Assembly (NCBI GenBank): GCA_023460975.1
Contig: JAEWOG010000090.1
Span: 1-64,000, forward strand
Direction: 5' to 3'
Length of the DNA stretch: 64,000 bases
Source: Actinomycetes bacterium
GTDB lineage: Bacteria; Actinomycetota; Actinomycetes; Propionibacteriales; Nocardioidaceae
Both the position numbers and the translations under genes were made by a program. The notes below the pieces were generated by a model. It saw nothing but the letters and a program-made list of their open reading frames with translations. It was not told the DNA's origin and did no database searches. Below are positions 7,928-17,861 of this stretch, in pieces. Positions within the stretch are counted from its first letter, which is position 1; each line of letters opens with the position of its first letter.

Positions 7928-10606
7928 TCAGTGCGCCGCGTCGTGCCAGCTGCGCCCCGTGCCCACGGACACTTCGAGCGGGACCAACAAACGCGCGGCG
8001 GCCCCCATCTGGGCGCGGACCAGGTCCTCGACGGCGTCCCGCTCCCCGCTCGCGACCTCGATGACGAGTTCGTCGTGCACCTGGAGCAGGATCCGCGAGG
8101 CCAGCCCTGCCTGTCCCAGGGCCGCATCGACACCCAGCATGGCGACCTTGATCAGGTCGGCGGCCGACCCCTGGATCGGGGCGTTGAGCGCCATGCGCTC
8201 AGCCATCTCCCGCCGCTGGCGGTTGTCGCTGGTCAGGTCGGGCAGGTAGCGCCGGCGTCCCAGGATGGTTTCGGTGAACCCGCTGCGCCGCGCCTCGTCG
8301 ACGATGCCTGAGAGGTAGTCACGCACCCCGCCGAACGTCTCGAAGTACTCGTCCATGAGGCCTCGAGCCTCCGAGGCCTCGATGCGCAGCTGCTGCGACA
8401 GGCCGTATGCGGAGAGGCCATAGGCGAGGCCGTAGTTCATGGCCTTGATCTTGGCTCGCATCTCCACCGTGACCTCCTCGGCGGGCACGCCGAAGACACG
8501 GGAGGCCGTGACCGAGTGGAAGTCTCGCCCCGAGCGGAACGCCTCGATCAGCGCCTCGTCACCGGACATGTGCGCCATGATCCGCATCTCGATCTGGCTG
8601 TAGTCGGCCGTCATCAGCGAGTCGTAGCCGCCACCGACGACGAAGGCCTCACGGATGCGCCGGCCTTCCTCGGTGCGCACGGGGATGTTCTGGAGGTTCG
8701 GCTCCGTCGACGACAGGCGCCCGGTGGCAGCAATCGTCTGGTTGAAGGTCGTGTGGATGCGACCGTCGGGAGCGACGGTCTTGAGAAGTCCCTCCACCGT
8801 CTGCCGCAGCCGCGTCACGTCGCGGTGACGCAGCAGAGCGGTGAGGAAGGGGTGTTCGGTCTTCTCGTAGAGCTGTTGCAACGCATCCGCGTCGGTGGTC
8901 CAGCCCGTCTTCGTCTTCTTGGTCTTGGGCATGTCGAGCTCGTCGAAGAGCACCACCTGCAGCTGCTTGGGCGAGCCGAGGTTGATCTCCTTGCCGATGA
9001 CGTCGTACGCCTCCTGCGCGGCTCGGCGCACCTCGCCGGCGAACTCGCTCTCCAGCGACTCCAGGTGGTCGAGGTCCACGGCGATGCCCACGCGCTCCAT
9101 CTGGGCGAGGCGATCGACCAGAGGGAGCTCGACGTCTGCGAGCAGGCGCGTCCCACCGTGCTCCTCGACCTCGGTGGCCAGCACGTCGAAGAGGTCCACG
9201 GTCCCGCGTGCTCGCTGGAGGGAGGAGTCGACGTACGCGTCGTCCTCGTCGAACAGCAGGCCCTGGTCGCTGGCGGCGCTCATGCGCAACTCGCGCCGCA
9301 GGTAGCGCACTGCCAGGTCGTCGAGGTCATAGGAGCGCTGGTCGGGGCGCACCAGATAGGCCGCCAGCGCAGTGTCGCCTGCCAGCCCCGCGACCGGCCA
9401 CCCGTGGGCTGCGAGCGCGAGGATCGGCCCCTTGGCGTCGTGCAGGACCTTGTCGACGGCAGGGTCGCCGAGCCACGCGGCCAACGCCGCGTCGTCGTCA
9501 ACGCTGAGGCCTTCGATCGAGATGTAGCCCGCGTGACCGCTCCGATCGGCCAGCCCGATCCCCTCCACGCTGCCCGTGCCGGCGCCCCAGCGCCCGCGCA
9601 CGTGCACGCCCACGGGGCCACCGTCGAGTCCCTCCAGGAAGGCCGCCAGGGCGTCGTGCTCGACCATCGTGCCCTCCACCGCGGCGGCACCATCGACCAC
9701 CTCCTGGGGCGACTCGAGGGTCTCGAACAGGCGCTCACGCAGGACCCGGAACTCCAGGCCGTCGAAGAGCGTGTGGACTTCCTGGCGGTCCCACGACTGT
9801 CGCTCGAGGGCACTGGGCGACTTGGACAGCGGCAGATCGCGCACGAGCGCGTTGAGCTGACGGTTGCGCATCACGTCACCCAGGTGCGCGCGCAGCGACT
9901 CGCCCTTCTTGCCACCGACCTCGTCGGCGCGCGCGATCAGGTTGTCGAGCCCGTCGAACTGCGTGAGCCACTTGGCCGCGAAGCCCTGCCCCACGCCCGG
10001 CACCCCCGGCAGATTGTCAGAGGTCTCCCCCACCAACGCCGCGAGCTCGGGGTAGCGGTGCGGGGGAACGCCGTACTTGTCCTCGACGGCGCTCGGCGTC
10101 ATCCGCGCGAGCTCACTGACGCCCCGCATGGGATAGAGGACTGTCGAGTGGTCCGTCACCAGTTGGAGGGAGTCGCGGTCGCCCGTGAGGATCAGGACGT
10201 CCATCTCCTCGGCGAGCGCCTGCGTCGTCCACGTGGCGATGATGTCGTCCGCCTCGTAGCCCTCCACCGACAGGTGCTCGATGCGCAACGCATCCAGCAC
10301 CTCCTGGATGAGGGGCAGTTGGCTGCGGAACTCGTCAGGCGTCTTGTTGCGCCCCGCCTTGTAGTCCGGGTAGGCGTCGAGACGGAACGTCTGTCGCGAT
10401 CGGTCGAACGCGACCCCGACGTGGGTGGGCTCCTCGTCGCGCAGCACGTTGATCAGCATCGACGTGAAGCCGTAGACGGCGTTGGTGTGCTGGCCCGTGG
10501 TGGTCGAGAAATTCTCCACAGGCAGGGCGAAGAACGCGCGGTAGGCCAACGAGTGGCCGTCCAGCAGCAGCAGGCGGGGACGCGCGGGCGAGGTCGTCTC
10601 AGGCAC
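7928..10606 (-). CDS. polA: DNA polymerase I
   Basis: 892 residues, the normal length for actinobacterial Pol I. The 5'-3' exonuclease domain occupies about residues 1-300 (LLLLDGHSLAYRAFFALP near the start). The middle domain lacks obvious DEDD acidic motifs, as in other actinobacteria where proofreading is lost. The polymerase domain carries motif A (TADYSQIEMRIMAHMSGDE), the finger helix RAKIKAMNYGLAYGLSAYG and motif C (QVHDELVIEV). It functions in Okazaki fragment processing and repair synthesis. It is transcribed divergently from the thioesterase gene, with a short gap. Confidence 0.97.
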   Translation of the reverse strand: MPETTSPARPRLLLLDGHSLAYRAFFALPVENFSTTTGQHTNAVYGFTSMLINVLRDEEPTHVGVAFDRSRQTFRLDAYPDYKAGRNKTPDEFRSQLPLIQEVLDALRIEHLSVEGYEADDIIATWTTQALAEEMDVLILTGDRDSLQLVTDHSTVLYPMRGVSELARMTPSAVEDKYGVPPHRYPELAALVGETSDNLPGVPGVGQGFAAKWLTQFDGLDNLIARADEVGGKKGESLRAHLGDVMRNRQLNALVRDLPLSKSPSALERQSWDRQEVHTLFDGLEFRVLRERLFETLESPQEVVDGAAAVEGTMVEHDALAAFLEGLDGGPVGVHVRGRWGAGTGSVEGIGLADRSGHAGYISIEGLSVDDDAALAAWLGDPAVDKVLHDAKGPILALAAHGWPVAGLAGDTALAAYLVRPDQRSYDLDDLAVRYLRRELRMSAASDQGLLFDEDDAYVDSSLQRARGTVDLFDVLATEVEEHGGTRLLADVELPLVDRLAQMERVGIAVDLDHLESLESEFAGEVRRAAQEAYDVIGKEINLGSPKQLQVVLFDELDMPKTKKTKTGWTTDADALQQLYEKTEHPFLTALLRHRDVTRLRQTVEGLLKTVAPDGRIHTTFNQTIAATGRLSSTEPNLQNIPVRTEEGRRIREAFVVGGGYDSLMTADYSQIEMRIMAHMSGDEALIEAFRSGRDFHSVTASRVFGVPAEEVTVEMRAKIKAMNYGLAYGLSAYGLSQQLRIEASEARGLMDEYFETFGGVRDYLSGIVDEARRSGFTETILGRRRYLPDLTSDNRQRREMAERMALNAPIQGSAADLIKVAMLGVDAALGQAGLASRILLQVHDELVIEVASGERDAVEDLVRAQMGAAARLLVPLEVSVGTGRSWHDAAH

Positions 10607-10683
10607 GTCGCGACTCTAGTCCGTGCCACTGACACCGCCCCACCGCAGCCCGGCGTCGAGCACCCCACGGCCTCGTCCACAAT

Positions 10684-11133
10684 GTGTCCATGAGCGAACC
10701 GGTCACCCCCGCCCCCTCCGACGAGGTGCGCGCAGCCCTCGACGCCCTGCCGCACGGCCTGCTGGGAGCCCTGAACAAGAAGCTGGGAGTCGAGATCCTC
10801 GAGTTCTCGGCCGAGCGCGTCGTCGCGACGATGCCGGTTGAGGGCAACACCCAGCCGTACGGTCTGCTCCACGGCGGCGCGTCGGTGGTCCTCGCTGAGT
10901 CCCTCGGTTCGATCGGCTCCGCGGTGCACGCCTACCCCGACCGCATCGCCGTCGGCGTCGACATCAACGCCACTCACCACCGCTCGGCCACGAGCGGCAC
11001 GGTGACGGGCGTCGCCACTCCGGTTCACCTGGGGCGGACGTCGACCTGCTACGAAGTCGTGATCTCCGATGAGCAGGGCCGCCGCGTGTGCACCTCACGC
11101 ATCACGTGCGCGCTGCTTCCCGCGCAGCGCTGA
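10684..11133 (+). CDS. PaaI-type hotdog thioesterase
   Basis: A 149-residue single hotdog-fold protein. The catalytic helix reads LLHGGASVVLAESLGSIGS, with the HGG turn and the acidic residue expected of the PaaI/DHNA-CoA thioesterase group, and HHRSATSGTVTGVATPVHLG forms the typical later strands. It hydrolyses an acyl- or aromatic-CoA thioester; a menaquinone (DHNA-CoA) or phenylacetyl-CoA substrate is possible. A GTG (10684) and an ATG (10690) lie in frame six bases apart, and either may be the start. It is divergent from polA and convergent with the GNAT gene. Confidence 0.85.
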   Translation: MSMSEPVTPAPSDEVRAALDALPHGLLGALNKKLGVEILEFSAERVVATMPVEGNTQPYGLLHGGASVVLAESLGSIGSAVHAYPDRIAVGVDINATHHRSATSGTVTGVATPVHLGRTSTCYEVVISDEQGRRVCTSRITCALLPAQR

Positions 11134-11141
11134 GGGCCGGG

Positions 11142-11723
11142 TCAGCTCGGCACCTCGTCGCGCCGGCGCAGACGCCGGGCGGCGAGGACTCGGTCGATCT
11201 GTCGGTTGACTGCGGGTGTGGCCGTACGGGAGGGCGAGGGTCGCACCGCGCTCAGCCGGCTGCGCACCGCAGCGGTGGTGGACACGCGCCACATCGCCAC
11301 CGGGGCCAGGGACAGTCGCGCCATGAAGCGGTTCGCATCCCGCGACCCAGCCGTGGCGGCCACACCCAGGTGCGCCACGCCGAGCTCGTCCGCGAACTGA
11401 ACGCCCGCCTCGACCAGCGCTGAACCGACGCCGTGTCGGCGGAACCGATCGAACACGCGCGGCGAGATCACCGACACGACGGGTTCGAGGTTGAGGGCCG
11501 AGGCCGTGGTGGCAACCAGCAGCACGGCGCCCGCGAGTTCCCCGTCCAGCTCCGCCACCAGCAGGCGCCTGTCGGGGTCGGCCTCAGCGTGAGCCACGGC
11601 CGTGAGGCAGTCGGCCACCTGGTCCTCGACACTGCCGCGACGCAACTGGTCGGACCACAGGCTCGCCAGGACCGGCGCGTCGCTGGAGCGCGCGGGGCGC
11701 AGCGTGACGGCGAACCGCGACAT
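11142..11723 (-). CDS. GNAT-family N-acetyltransferase
   Basis: 193 residues starting at ATG 11723, which has TTGGAGG upstream; a longer frame to 11873 has no support. The acetyl-CoA fold is visible: an N-terminal LRPARSSDAPVLASLW strand-helix, the central strand RLLVAELDGELAGAVLL, and a motif-A-like loop RFRRHGVGSALVEAGVQFA matching R/Q-x-x-G-x-G/A. The C-terminal 40 residues are arginine-rich and probably disordered. The substrate is unknown. The gene stands alone, convergent with the thioesterase, with stops nine bases apart. Confidence 0.8.
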   Translation of the reverse strand: MSRFAVTLRPARSSDAPVLASLWSDQLRRGSVEDQVADCLTAVAHAEADPDRRLLVAELDGELAGAVLLVATTASALNLEPVVSVISPRVFDRFRRHGVGSALVEAGVQFADELGVAHLGVAATAGSRDANRFMARLSLAPVAMWRVSTTAAVRSRLSAVRPSPSRTATPAVNRQIDRVLAARRLRRRDEVPS

Positions 11724-12006
11724 GCGGATCCTCCAAGAGTCGGGAAACAGGCTCGAGTGCTCGTGTCCCCCGACCAAACGATGCGGATGAACCATACGCG
11801 GCTGGTGGCCCCCGTCAAGGGGACGGCCCCGGCGAGCCGCGCGAGCGGTTGCTCCGTCACCGACGCGCAACAAACTTGTTACCGGCCGCGCGTGTCAGTG
11901 TCGGCCCGCAGCGGCGTTCATCGTTGTAACGTGGCCAACCCGGTCGAATCTCGTCCGGCGTGGGTCGACCGTGGGCCGGGGGCGCAACGAACTTTCACCC
12001 CCACCC
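11724..12006. other. Intergenic region between GNAT gene and liv operon
   Basis: About 370 bases separate the divergent GNAT gene from livH. Apart from the palindrome and promoter near 12007-12039, listed separately, I see no coding frame with a credible start and no RNA structure here. The AT content rises around 11860-11930. Confidence 0.6.
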
Positions 12007-12032
12007 GAGACTGTGATCTGGGTCACAGTCTC
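12007..12032. promoter_or_regulatory. CRP/GlxR-like operator upstream of livH
   Basis: A perfect 10-bp inverted repeat: GAGACTGTGA at 12007-12016 and TCACAGTCTC at 12023-12032, around a 6-bp spacer. The core TGTGA-N6-TCACA is the classical cAMP-receptor-protein consensus, also used by actinobacterial GlxR/Crp. It ends 60 bases before the livH start and overlaps the putative -35 element, which fits repression or a class-II-like arrangement. Confidence 0.75.
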
Positions 12033-12039
12033 GTACAGT
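12011..12039 (+). promoter_or_regulatory. Putative livHMGF promoter
   Basis: CTGTGA at 12011-12016 and TACAGT at 12034-12039 are separated by 17 bases. The -10 is a good sigma-A-type match and the -35 is poor, as expected where an activator assists. The -35 lies inside the CRP-like palindrome. Inferred from sequence only. Confidence 0.45.
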
Positions 12040-12091
12040 CCTCGTCGTGACCACCTGTCAGCGCTCTCACTCATCGGCGATGAGGACTCAC

Positions 12092-13441
12092 ATGAATCCA
12101 CCCCCGCACCCGCCCAGCCGAGCCCGCACCGAGCTCCGGCACGCGCGACGACCGGCCGCACTGTCGGGCCTCGCCCTCATGATCGGCGTGCTGCTCGCCA
12201 CGTTCGCCGGCGTCGCCCCCGCGAACGCTGCTGAGGACGACATCACGATCAACGTCTTCGGAACGCTCAAGAACGACGAGAAGGGCGGCGAGCCCGTCCC
12301 CGGCGTCACTCTCACCGCGACGGGCCCCGACGGGACCAGCGCCACGGGCGAGACCAACGAGCGGGGATCCTTCACCATTGAGGTCACCGTCCCGGCCGAG
12401 GGCGGCACGGTCTCCGTCGAGCTCGACGAGGGCACGCTTCCAGAGGGCGTGACGCTGCGCGAGGGCCGGCCCAACCCGCTGGAGCTCAGCGTGACCCCGG
12501 GCAGCTCGAGCAAGGCGGCCAGCTTCCCGCTCGGAGCGGATAACCGCCAGGTCGCCGGCAAGTGGGACCGCATCCCGCAGCTGATCTACAACGGCCTGCT
12601 CTTCGGCATCATCCTCGCGCTCGGCGCGCTGGGCCTCTCGATGGTGTTCGGTACGACGGGCCTCACGAACTTCTCGCACGGTGAGCTCGTGACCTTCGGC
12701 GCGCTGGCGGCGTTCCTGGTCAACAGCACCTTCGAGATGCCATTCGCGGTGGCGACCGTGGTCGCTGTCCTGGCCGGTGGCCTGCTCGGCTTCCTCCAGG
12801 ACCGGCTGCTGTGGGGCCCGCTGCGCAAGCGCGGGACAGGTCTGATCGCGATGATGATCGTCTCGATCGGCCTCATGTTCTTGCTGCGCAACCTGTTCCA
12901 GTACTTCACCCAGGGCCGCACCCAGAACTACCGCGAGTACGTGACCCCCTCGGGTCAGGACTTCCTGGGCATCACCTACACGGTGCGCGACCTCGTCATG
13001 GCGGGCGTGTCGATCGTGGTGCTGGTCGGCGTCACCCAGGCGCTCTCGCGCACCCGCCTCGGGCGCGCCACCCGCGCTGTGTCGGACAACCCGGCGCTCG
13101 CCTCGGCCACCGGCATCAACGTCAACCAGGTCATCACCCTGGTCTGGGTCGTCGGCGGAGCCCTCGCGGCCCTGTGCGGCGTCTTCCTCGGCTTCACGCT
13201 CGGGGTCACATTCACGATCGGCCAACTCGTCCTGCTGCTGCTCTTCGCAGCCGTCACCGTCGGTGGCCTGGGCAGCATCTGGGGCGCCCTGCTGGGATCG
13301 CTGATCATCGGTCTGCTGATCGAGCTCTCCACGCTCGTCATCCCCTCGGACCTCAAGAACGCAGGAGCGCTCGTACTGCTCGCGCTGATCCTGCTGCTGC
13401 GCCCCCAGGGCCTGCTCGGCCGCAAGGAACGGATCGGCTGA
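12092..13441 (+). CDS. livH: Branched-chain amino acid ABC transporter permease LivH with exported N-terminal domain
   Basis: 449 residues, about 150 more than an ordinary LivH. Residues 1-46 form a Sec signal peptide (arginine-rich start, hydrophobic core, APANA cleavage region). Residues 48-160 form a soluble, acidic beta-rich domain with PGVTLTATGPDGTSATGETN followed by GSFTIEVTV, like Cna-B/SpaA or carboxypeptidase-regulatory repeats. From about 165 on comes the usual LivH membrane core with MVFGTTGLTNFSHGELVTFG. ATG at 12092 is preferred because GAGGA precedes it. It is first in a livHMGF operon, and the extra domain would face outside the membrane. Confidence 0.85.
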   Translation: MNPPPHPPSRARTELRHARRPAALSGLALMIGVLLATFAGVAPANAAEDDITINVFGTLKNDEKGGEPVPGVTLTATGPDGTSATGETNERGSFTIEVTVPAEGGTVSVELDEGTLPEGVTLREGRPNPLELSVTPGSSSKAASFPLGADNRQVAGKWDRIPQLIYNGLLFGIILALGALGLSMVFGTTGLTNFSHGELVTFGALAAFLVNSTFEMPFAVATVVAVLAGGLLGFLQDRLLWGPLRKRGTGLIAMMIVSIGLMFLLRNLFQYFTQGRTQNYREYVTPSGQDFLGITYTVRDLVMAGVSIVVLVGVTQALSRTRLGRATRAVSDNPALASATGINVNQVITLVWVVGGALAALCGVFLGFTLGVTFTIGQLVLLLLFAAVTVGGLGSIWGALLGSLIIGLLIELSTLVIPSDLKNAGALVLLALILLLRPQGLLGRKERIG

Positions 13442-13457
13442 GGCCGGGAGGAAACCA

Positions 13458-14417
13458 ATGCTCGACATCCTGCAAAGCGGCTTCCACGACGCGTTCTCAC
13501 CCATGGCGCTGTCGTTCGTCCTGGCCGCCATCGGTCTCAACGTCCACTACGGCTACACCGGCCTTCTCAACTTCGGTCAGGCCGCCTTCTGCGCGGTCGG
13601 CGCCTACGGCATGGGCGTGGCCATCGCCTCGTTCGACCAGCCACTGTGGCTGGCGCTGCTGATCGGCATCCTCGCCGCGGTCGTCCTGGCGCTGCTCATG
13701 GGTATCCCCACCCTGCGCCTACGTGCCGACTACCTCGCGATCGTCACCATCGCTGTGGCAGAGAGCCTGCGGCTGGTCTTCTCGACCACCTTCAAGGAGT
13801 ACTTCCACGCCCGCGACGGTGTCTCGGCGTTCACGAAGGACTTCAGGGCTCTGAACCCCTTCCCCGAGGACATGACGGGGGCGCTCACCTTCAGCCGCAA
13901 TGACCTGTGGGTCATGACAGTGGGCTGGACCCTGGTGGTCCTGTGCTGCCTGGGTCTGTACCTGCTGATGCGCTCGCCGTGGGGACGCGTCCTGCGCAGC
14001 ATCCGGGAGGACGAGGACGCAGTCCGCTCACTCGGCAAGAACGTCTACTTCTACAAGATGCAGGCGCTCGTCCTCGGTGGTGTGATCGGCGCCTTCGGCG
14101 GCTTCATCGGCGGGCTGGGTCTCGCGTCGGTCCAGCCGGACAGCTTCAACACCGACTTCACCTTCATCGCCTTCACCATGCTGATCCTCGGCGGCGCGGC
14201 TCGCATCATCGGTCCGGTGCTCGGGGCAGTCCTGTTCTGGGGCGGCCTGTCCGTGATCGGCTCGATGCTCGCACTGCTGCCCTCGTCGATCATGGACTCC
14301 GACCAGGTCAGCAACGTCCGCTTCATGGTGGTTGGCCTCGTGCTGATGCTGCTCATGATCTACCGCCCACAAGGAATCCTCGGAGACCGGAAGGAGGTGG
14401 CCCTCGATGCCCGTTGA
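13458..14417 (+). CDS. livM: Branched-chain amino acid ABC transporter permease LivM
   Basis: 319 residues with about nine membrane helices. The stretch GLNVHYGYTGLLNFGQAAFC near the start is the hallmark of LivM, and the later SIREDEDAVRSLGKNVYFYK is the cytoplasmic coupling (EAA-like) loop that contacts the ATPases. It forms the heterodimeric channel with LivH. A GAGGAAAC ribosome site precedes ATG 13458, 16 bases after livH. Its 3' end overlaps livG by 11 bases. Confidence 0.93.
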   Translation: MLDILQSGFHDAFSPMALSFVLAAIGLNVHYGYTGLLNFGQAAFCAVGAYGMGVAIASFDQPLWLALLIGILAAVVLALLMGIPTLRLRADYLAIVTIAVAESLRLVFSTTFKEYFHARDGVSAFTKDFRALNPFPEDMTGALTFSRNDLWVMTVGWTLVVLCCLGLYLLMRSPWGRVLRSIREDEDAVRSLGKNVYFYKMQALVLGGVIGAFGGFIGGLGLASVQPDSFNTDFTFIAFTMLILGGAARIIGPVLGAVLFWGGLSVIGSMLALLPSSIMDSDQVSNVRFMVVGLVLMLLMIYRPQGILGDRKEVALDAR

Positions 14418-15365
14418 GTCCGAGAAGGCCCCCCAGAGCGCGGGGGGCACCACGTCCACCGCATCGAAGGCGGCCGTCGCCGCCCTCAGCAGCGTCGAGC
14501 ACGAGCCCGGCGCCAGGAAGCCGGACCCGATTGTCGTGGCCGAGAACATCACCCGTACGTTCGGGGGCTTCAAGGCCGTCGACGTGGAGCGGGTGGAGAT
14601 CCAGCGGGGCGTGATCACCGCCCTGATCGGCCCGAACGGCGCCGGCAAGACCACGTTCTTCAACCTGCTGACCGGCTTCGACCAACCGGACACCGGCGAG
14701 TGGTCGTTCAACGGCACCTCGCTGCGCAAGATGGCGCCGCACAAGGTCGCCCGGCTGGGCATGGTCCGCACCTTCCAGCTCACCAAGGTGCTCTCGAAGC
14801 TCACGGTGCTCGAGAACATGCGTCTGGGTGCCACCGGGCAGCTCGGCGAGCGCTTCTGGGCAGCCTGGTTCAAGCCGCTGTGGCGCTCCCAGGAAGCGGC
14901 CAACACCGAGCGGGCACGCGAGCTGCTGGCCCGGTTCAAGCTCGATGCGAAGGAAGGCGACTTCGCGGGCGGCCTCTCCGGTGGGCAGCGCAAGCTGCTC
15001 GAGATGGCGCGCTCCCTCATGGTCAACCCCGAGCTCGTCATGCTCGATGAGCCGATGGCCGGCGTGAACCCTGCCCTCAAGCAGTCGTTGCTGGGCCACG
15101 TGAAGTCGCTGCGCGAGGACGGCATGACCGTGCTGTTCGTGGAGCACGACATGGACATGGTCCGCGACATCTCCGACTGGGTCATCGTGATGGCGCAGGG
15201 CAAGATCATCGCGGAGGGGCCACCCTCCTCCATCATGTCCGACCAGCGCGTCATCGACGCCTACCTGGGCGCCCACCACGATGTGGACATCACCGAGCTC
15301 GAGGCGATCGTCGAGGCGAGCCCCGAGCACCAAGGTGCGCACGACCCGACCGAGGAGATGGACAA

Positions 15366-15369
<4 letters not shown>
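14407..15369 (+). CDS. livG: Branched-chain amino acid ABC transporter ATP-binding protein LivG
   Basis: 320 residues. The ATPase core begins around residue 45 and carries Walker A (GPNGAGKTT), the Q-loop region FQLTKV, the signature LSGGQRKLLEMARS, Walker B (LVMLDEPMAG) and the switch histidine in FVEHDMDMV. The first 45 residues are a low-complexity, Ala/Ser-rich extension not usual for LivG. The last 30 are an acidic tail. AAGGAGG lies nine to ten bases ahead of ATG 14407. It energises LivHM uptake together with LivF. Confidence 0.93.
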
Positions 15370-16178
<809 letters not shown>

Positions 16179-16196
16179 CCCACCCGCACAGACCTC

Positions 16197-16234
16197 GACG
16201 CCGGCCCTCGACGATCATGTCGAGGGCCGGCGTC
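16197..16234. terminator. Terminator after livHMGF
   Basis: A perfect 16-bp stem, GACGCCGGCCCTCGAC at 16197-16212 and its complement at 16219-16234, with a GATCAT loop. It lies 18 bases after the livF stop. No long U-tract follows, as is common in high-GC genomes. Confidence 0.8.
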
Positions 16235-16308
16235 TGTGCACCCGGACACCCCCGACCTCGCCGAGCTCGTGGCCGCGTTCCTGAGGACGTGAGTCCCCCC
16301 CCCAATGA

Positions 16309-16346
16309 CCTCAGGGGCCCCGGTCATACGACCGGAGCCCCTGAGG
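16309..16346. terminator. Terminator after livJ (minus strand)
   Basis: Arms CCTCAGGGGC (16309-16318) and GCCCCTGAGG (16337-16346), with a further CCGGTC/GACCGG inner stem, lie 12 bases beyond the livJ stop. Together with the hairpin at 16197 it insulates the two convergent liv transcripts. Confidence 0.75.
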
Positions 16347-16358
16347 GGTGGAACTGGA

Positions 16359-17687
16359 TCAGCTGTTCTGGCCGAGGCCAGCCTTGATCAGCTCGGGAAC
16401 GATCTTCTTGGTCTCGTCGAAGGAGATCAGGATGATCGCGTCCGGGTCAGCGGCCTTGAGGGCGTTGACCTCAGCGGAGAAGCTGGCCGCGTTGGGGTCG
16501 TAGAGCTTGAACTCGACGACCTCGCCGCCGCCCTCCTCGTAGAAGCCCTTCACAGCGTTGGCGAGGGCCTCACCGTAGGAGTCCTGGCGAGCCAGGATCG
16601 CGACGTTCTCGTAGCCGTCACCCAGCACGAGGTTGGCCATGACGTTGCCCTGCAGCACGTCCGAGGGAGCCGTACGGAAGTACAGGCCGCCGTCGGCGTA
16701 GGTGTCGAACGCCGTCGAGGTGTTGGCCGGCGAGATCTGGACGACGCCCGCCTGCGTGATGCGGTCGATCACGGACAGGGAGACCGAGGACGAGGCGGCA
16801 CCGACGATGGCGTCGGCCTTGCCCTTGAGGAGCTTGTCGGTCTCACCGGGAGCGATGTTGGGCGTGCCGTCACCGGAGTCCGCCTGGACCAGGGCGACGT
16901 CCTTGCCCGCGTAGCCACCCGCCGCGTTGATCTCGTCGATCGCCAGCTGGACGCCCGCGATCTCCGGGGGTCCGAGGAACGCGAGGTCACCCGACTGCGG
17001 CAGCAGGGTGCCGATGGTGAGGGTTCCGTCGCCCTTCGGGACATTGCCGCTGACCTGCTGGTCGGGCTTCACGTCGGTGACGTCCGGGATGGCCCCGGTC
17101 TCGAAGCGCTCCGGCGAGTACTTGTTCTCGCCGTCGTACTCGAAGATGCCGATGGTGGCAGAGGACGGCGAGCCGGTCGAGTTGAACTCGATCGGGCCGG
17201 AGACACCGTCGTAGTCGATGTCGGTGCCCGCGGCGATCATGTCGGCGCACACCTTGAACTCGGTGCACTTCTCGCCGCCGGAGGTGACCTCCTGCATCTT
17301 GCCGGCGATCGCCTTGCCGCTGTCGTTGCCAGCAGCCAAGGCCGAGAGCGCGGCGACGATCGTCGCGTCGTAGGACTCAGGACCGTAGGTGAAGTCCTTC
17401 AGCTTGGGGTCGACGCCCAGCAGACGCTCCTTGAAGTCGTCGCCCAGCTCAGCGCCCGGGTAGGTGGCGCGGACGCCCTCCAGGGTGCCAGCGTCGAAAT
17501 CGGCGGAGTAGTCGGCAGTGTTGCCGTCGACGAAGTACAGCTGGGCACCGCTGGTGTCCCCGCTGCCGGCGTCGCCGCTGTCAGGCGAGTCCGAACCCTC
17601 GTCGTCGCTGCCGCCACAACCTGCGAGCACCAGTGCGCTGGCGACTGCCGCCACGGCCAGGCGCGTGCTCGTCTTGGTGAGCTTCAT
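16359..17687 (-). CDS. livJ: Branched-chain amino acid ABC transporter substrate-binding lipoprotein
   Basis: 442 residues. A lipoprotein signal peptide ends in the lipobox LAGC (Cys24), followed by a Ser/Asp/Gly-rich linker. The mature part is a Leu/Ile/Val-binding periplasmic fold: GTLLPQSGDLAFLGPPEIAG opens the lobe that contacts the ligand, and AIVGAASSSVSLSVIDRI matches the family. It is anchored outside the membrane and delivers substrate to LivHMGF. It is transcribed convergently to the permease operon, so expression of the two is set separately. GGAGG precedes the ATG. Confidence 0.92.
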   Translation of the reverse strand: MKLTKTSTRLAVAAVASALVLAGCGGSDDEGSDSPDSGDAGSGDTSGAQLYFVDGNTADYSADFDAGTLEGVRATYPGAELGDDFKERLLGVDPKLKDFTYGPESYDATIVAALSALAAGNDSGKAIAGKMQEVTSGGEKCTEFKVCADMIAAGTDIDYDGVSGPIEFNSTGSPSSATIGIFEYDGENKYSPERFETGAIPDVTDVKPDQQVSGNVPKGDGTLTIGTLLPQSGDLAFLGPPEIAGVQLAIDEINAAGGYAGKDVALVQADSGDGTPNIAPGETDKLLKGKADAIVGAASSSVSLSVIDRITQAGVVQISPANTSTAFDTYADGGLYFRTAPSDVLQGNVMANLVLGDGYENVAILARQDSYGEALANAVKGFYEEGGGEVVEFKLYDPNAASFSAEVNALKAADPDAIILISFDETKKIVPELIKAGLGQNS

Positions 17688-17861
17688 GAAGCCTCCGGGT
17701 GATTCTGATGGTCATGCGGACGGCACGGTTTGCCACCCACAGGAGGGAAAGTTAACCCGCAGAACCCGGCCATCGGACGGCCCACGTTGGTCGTTGCCAA
17801 GTTGTGACCTAAGCCATACTCAGGCGTTCCCCAGCGACACCGGAAGGCATCCGAGTCGTTA

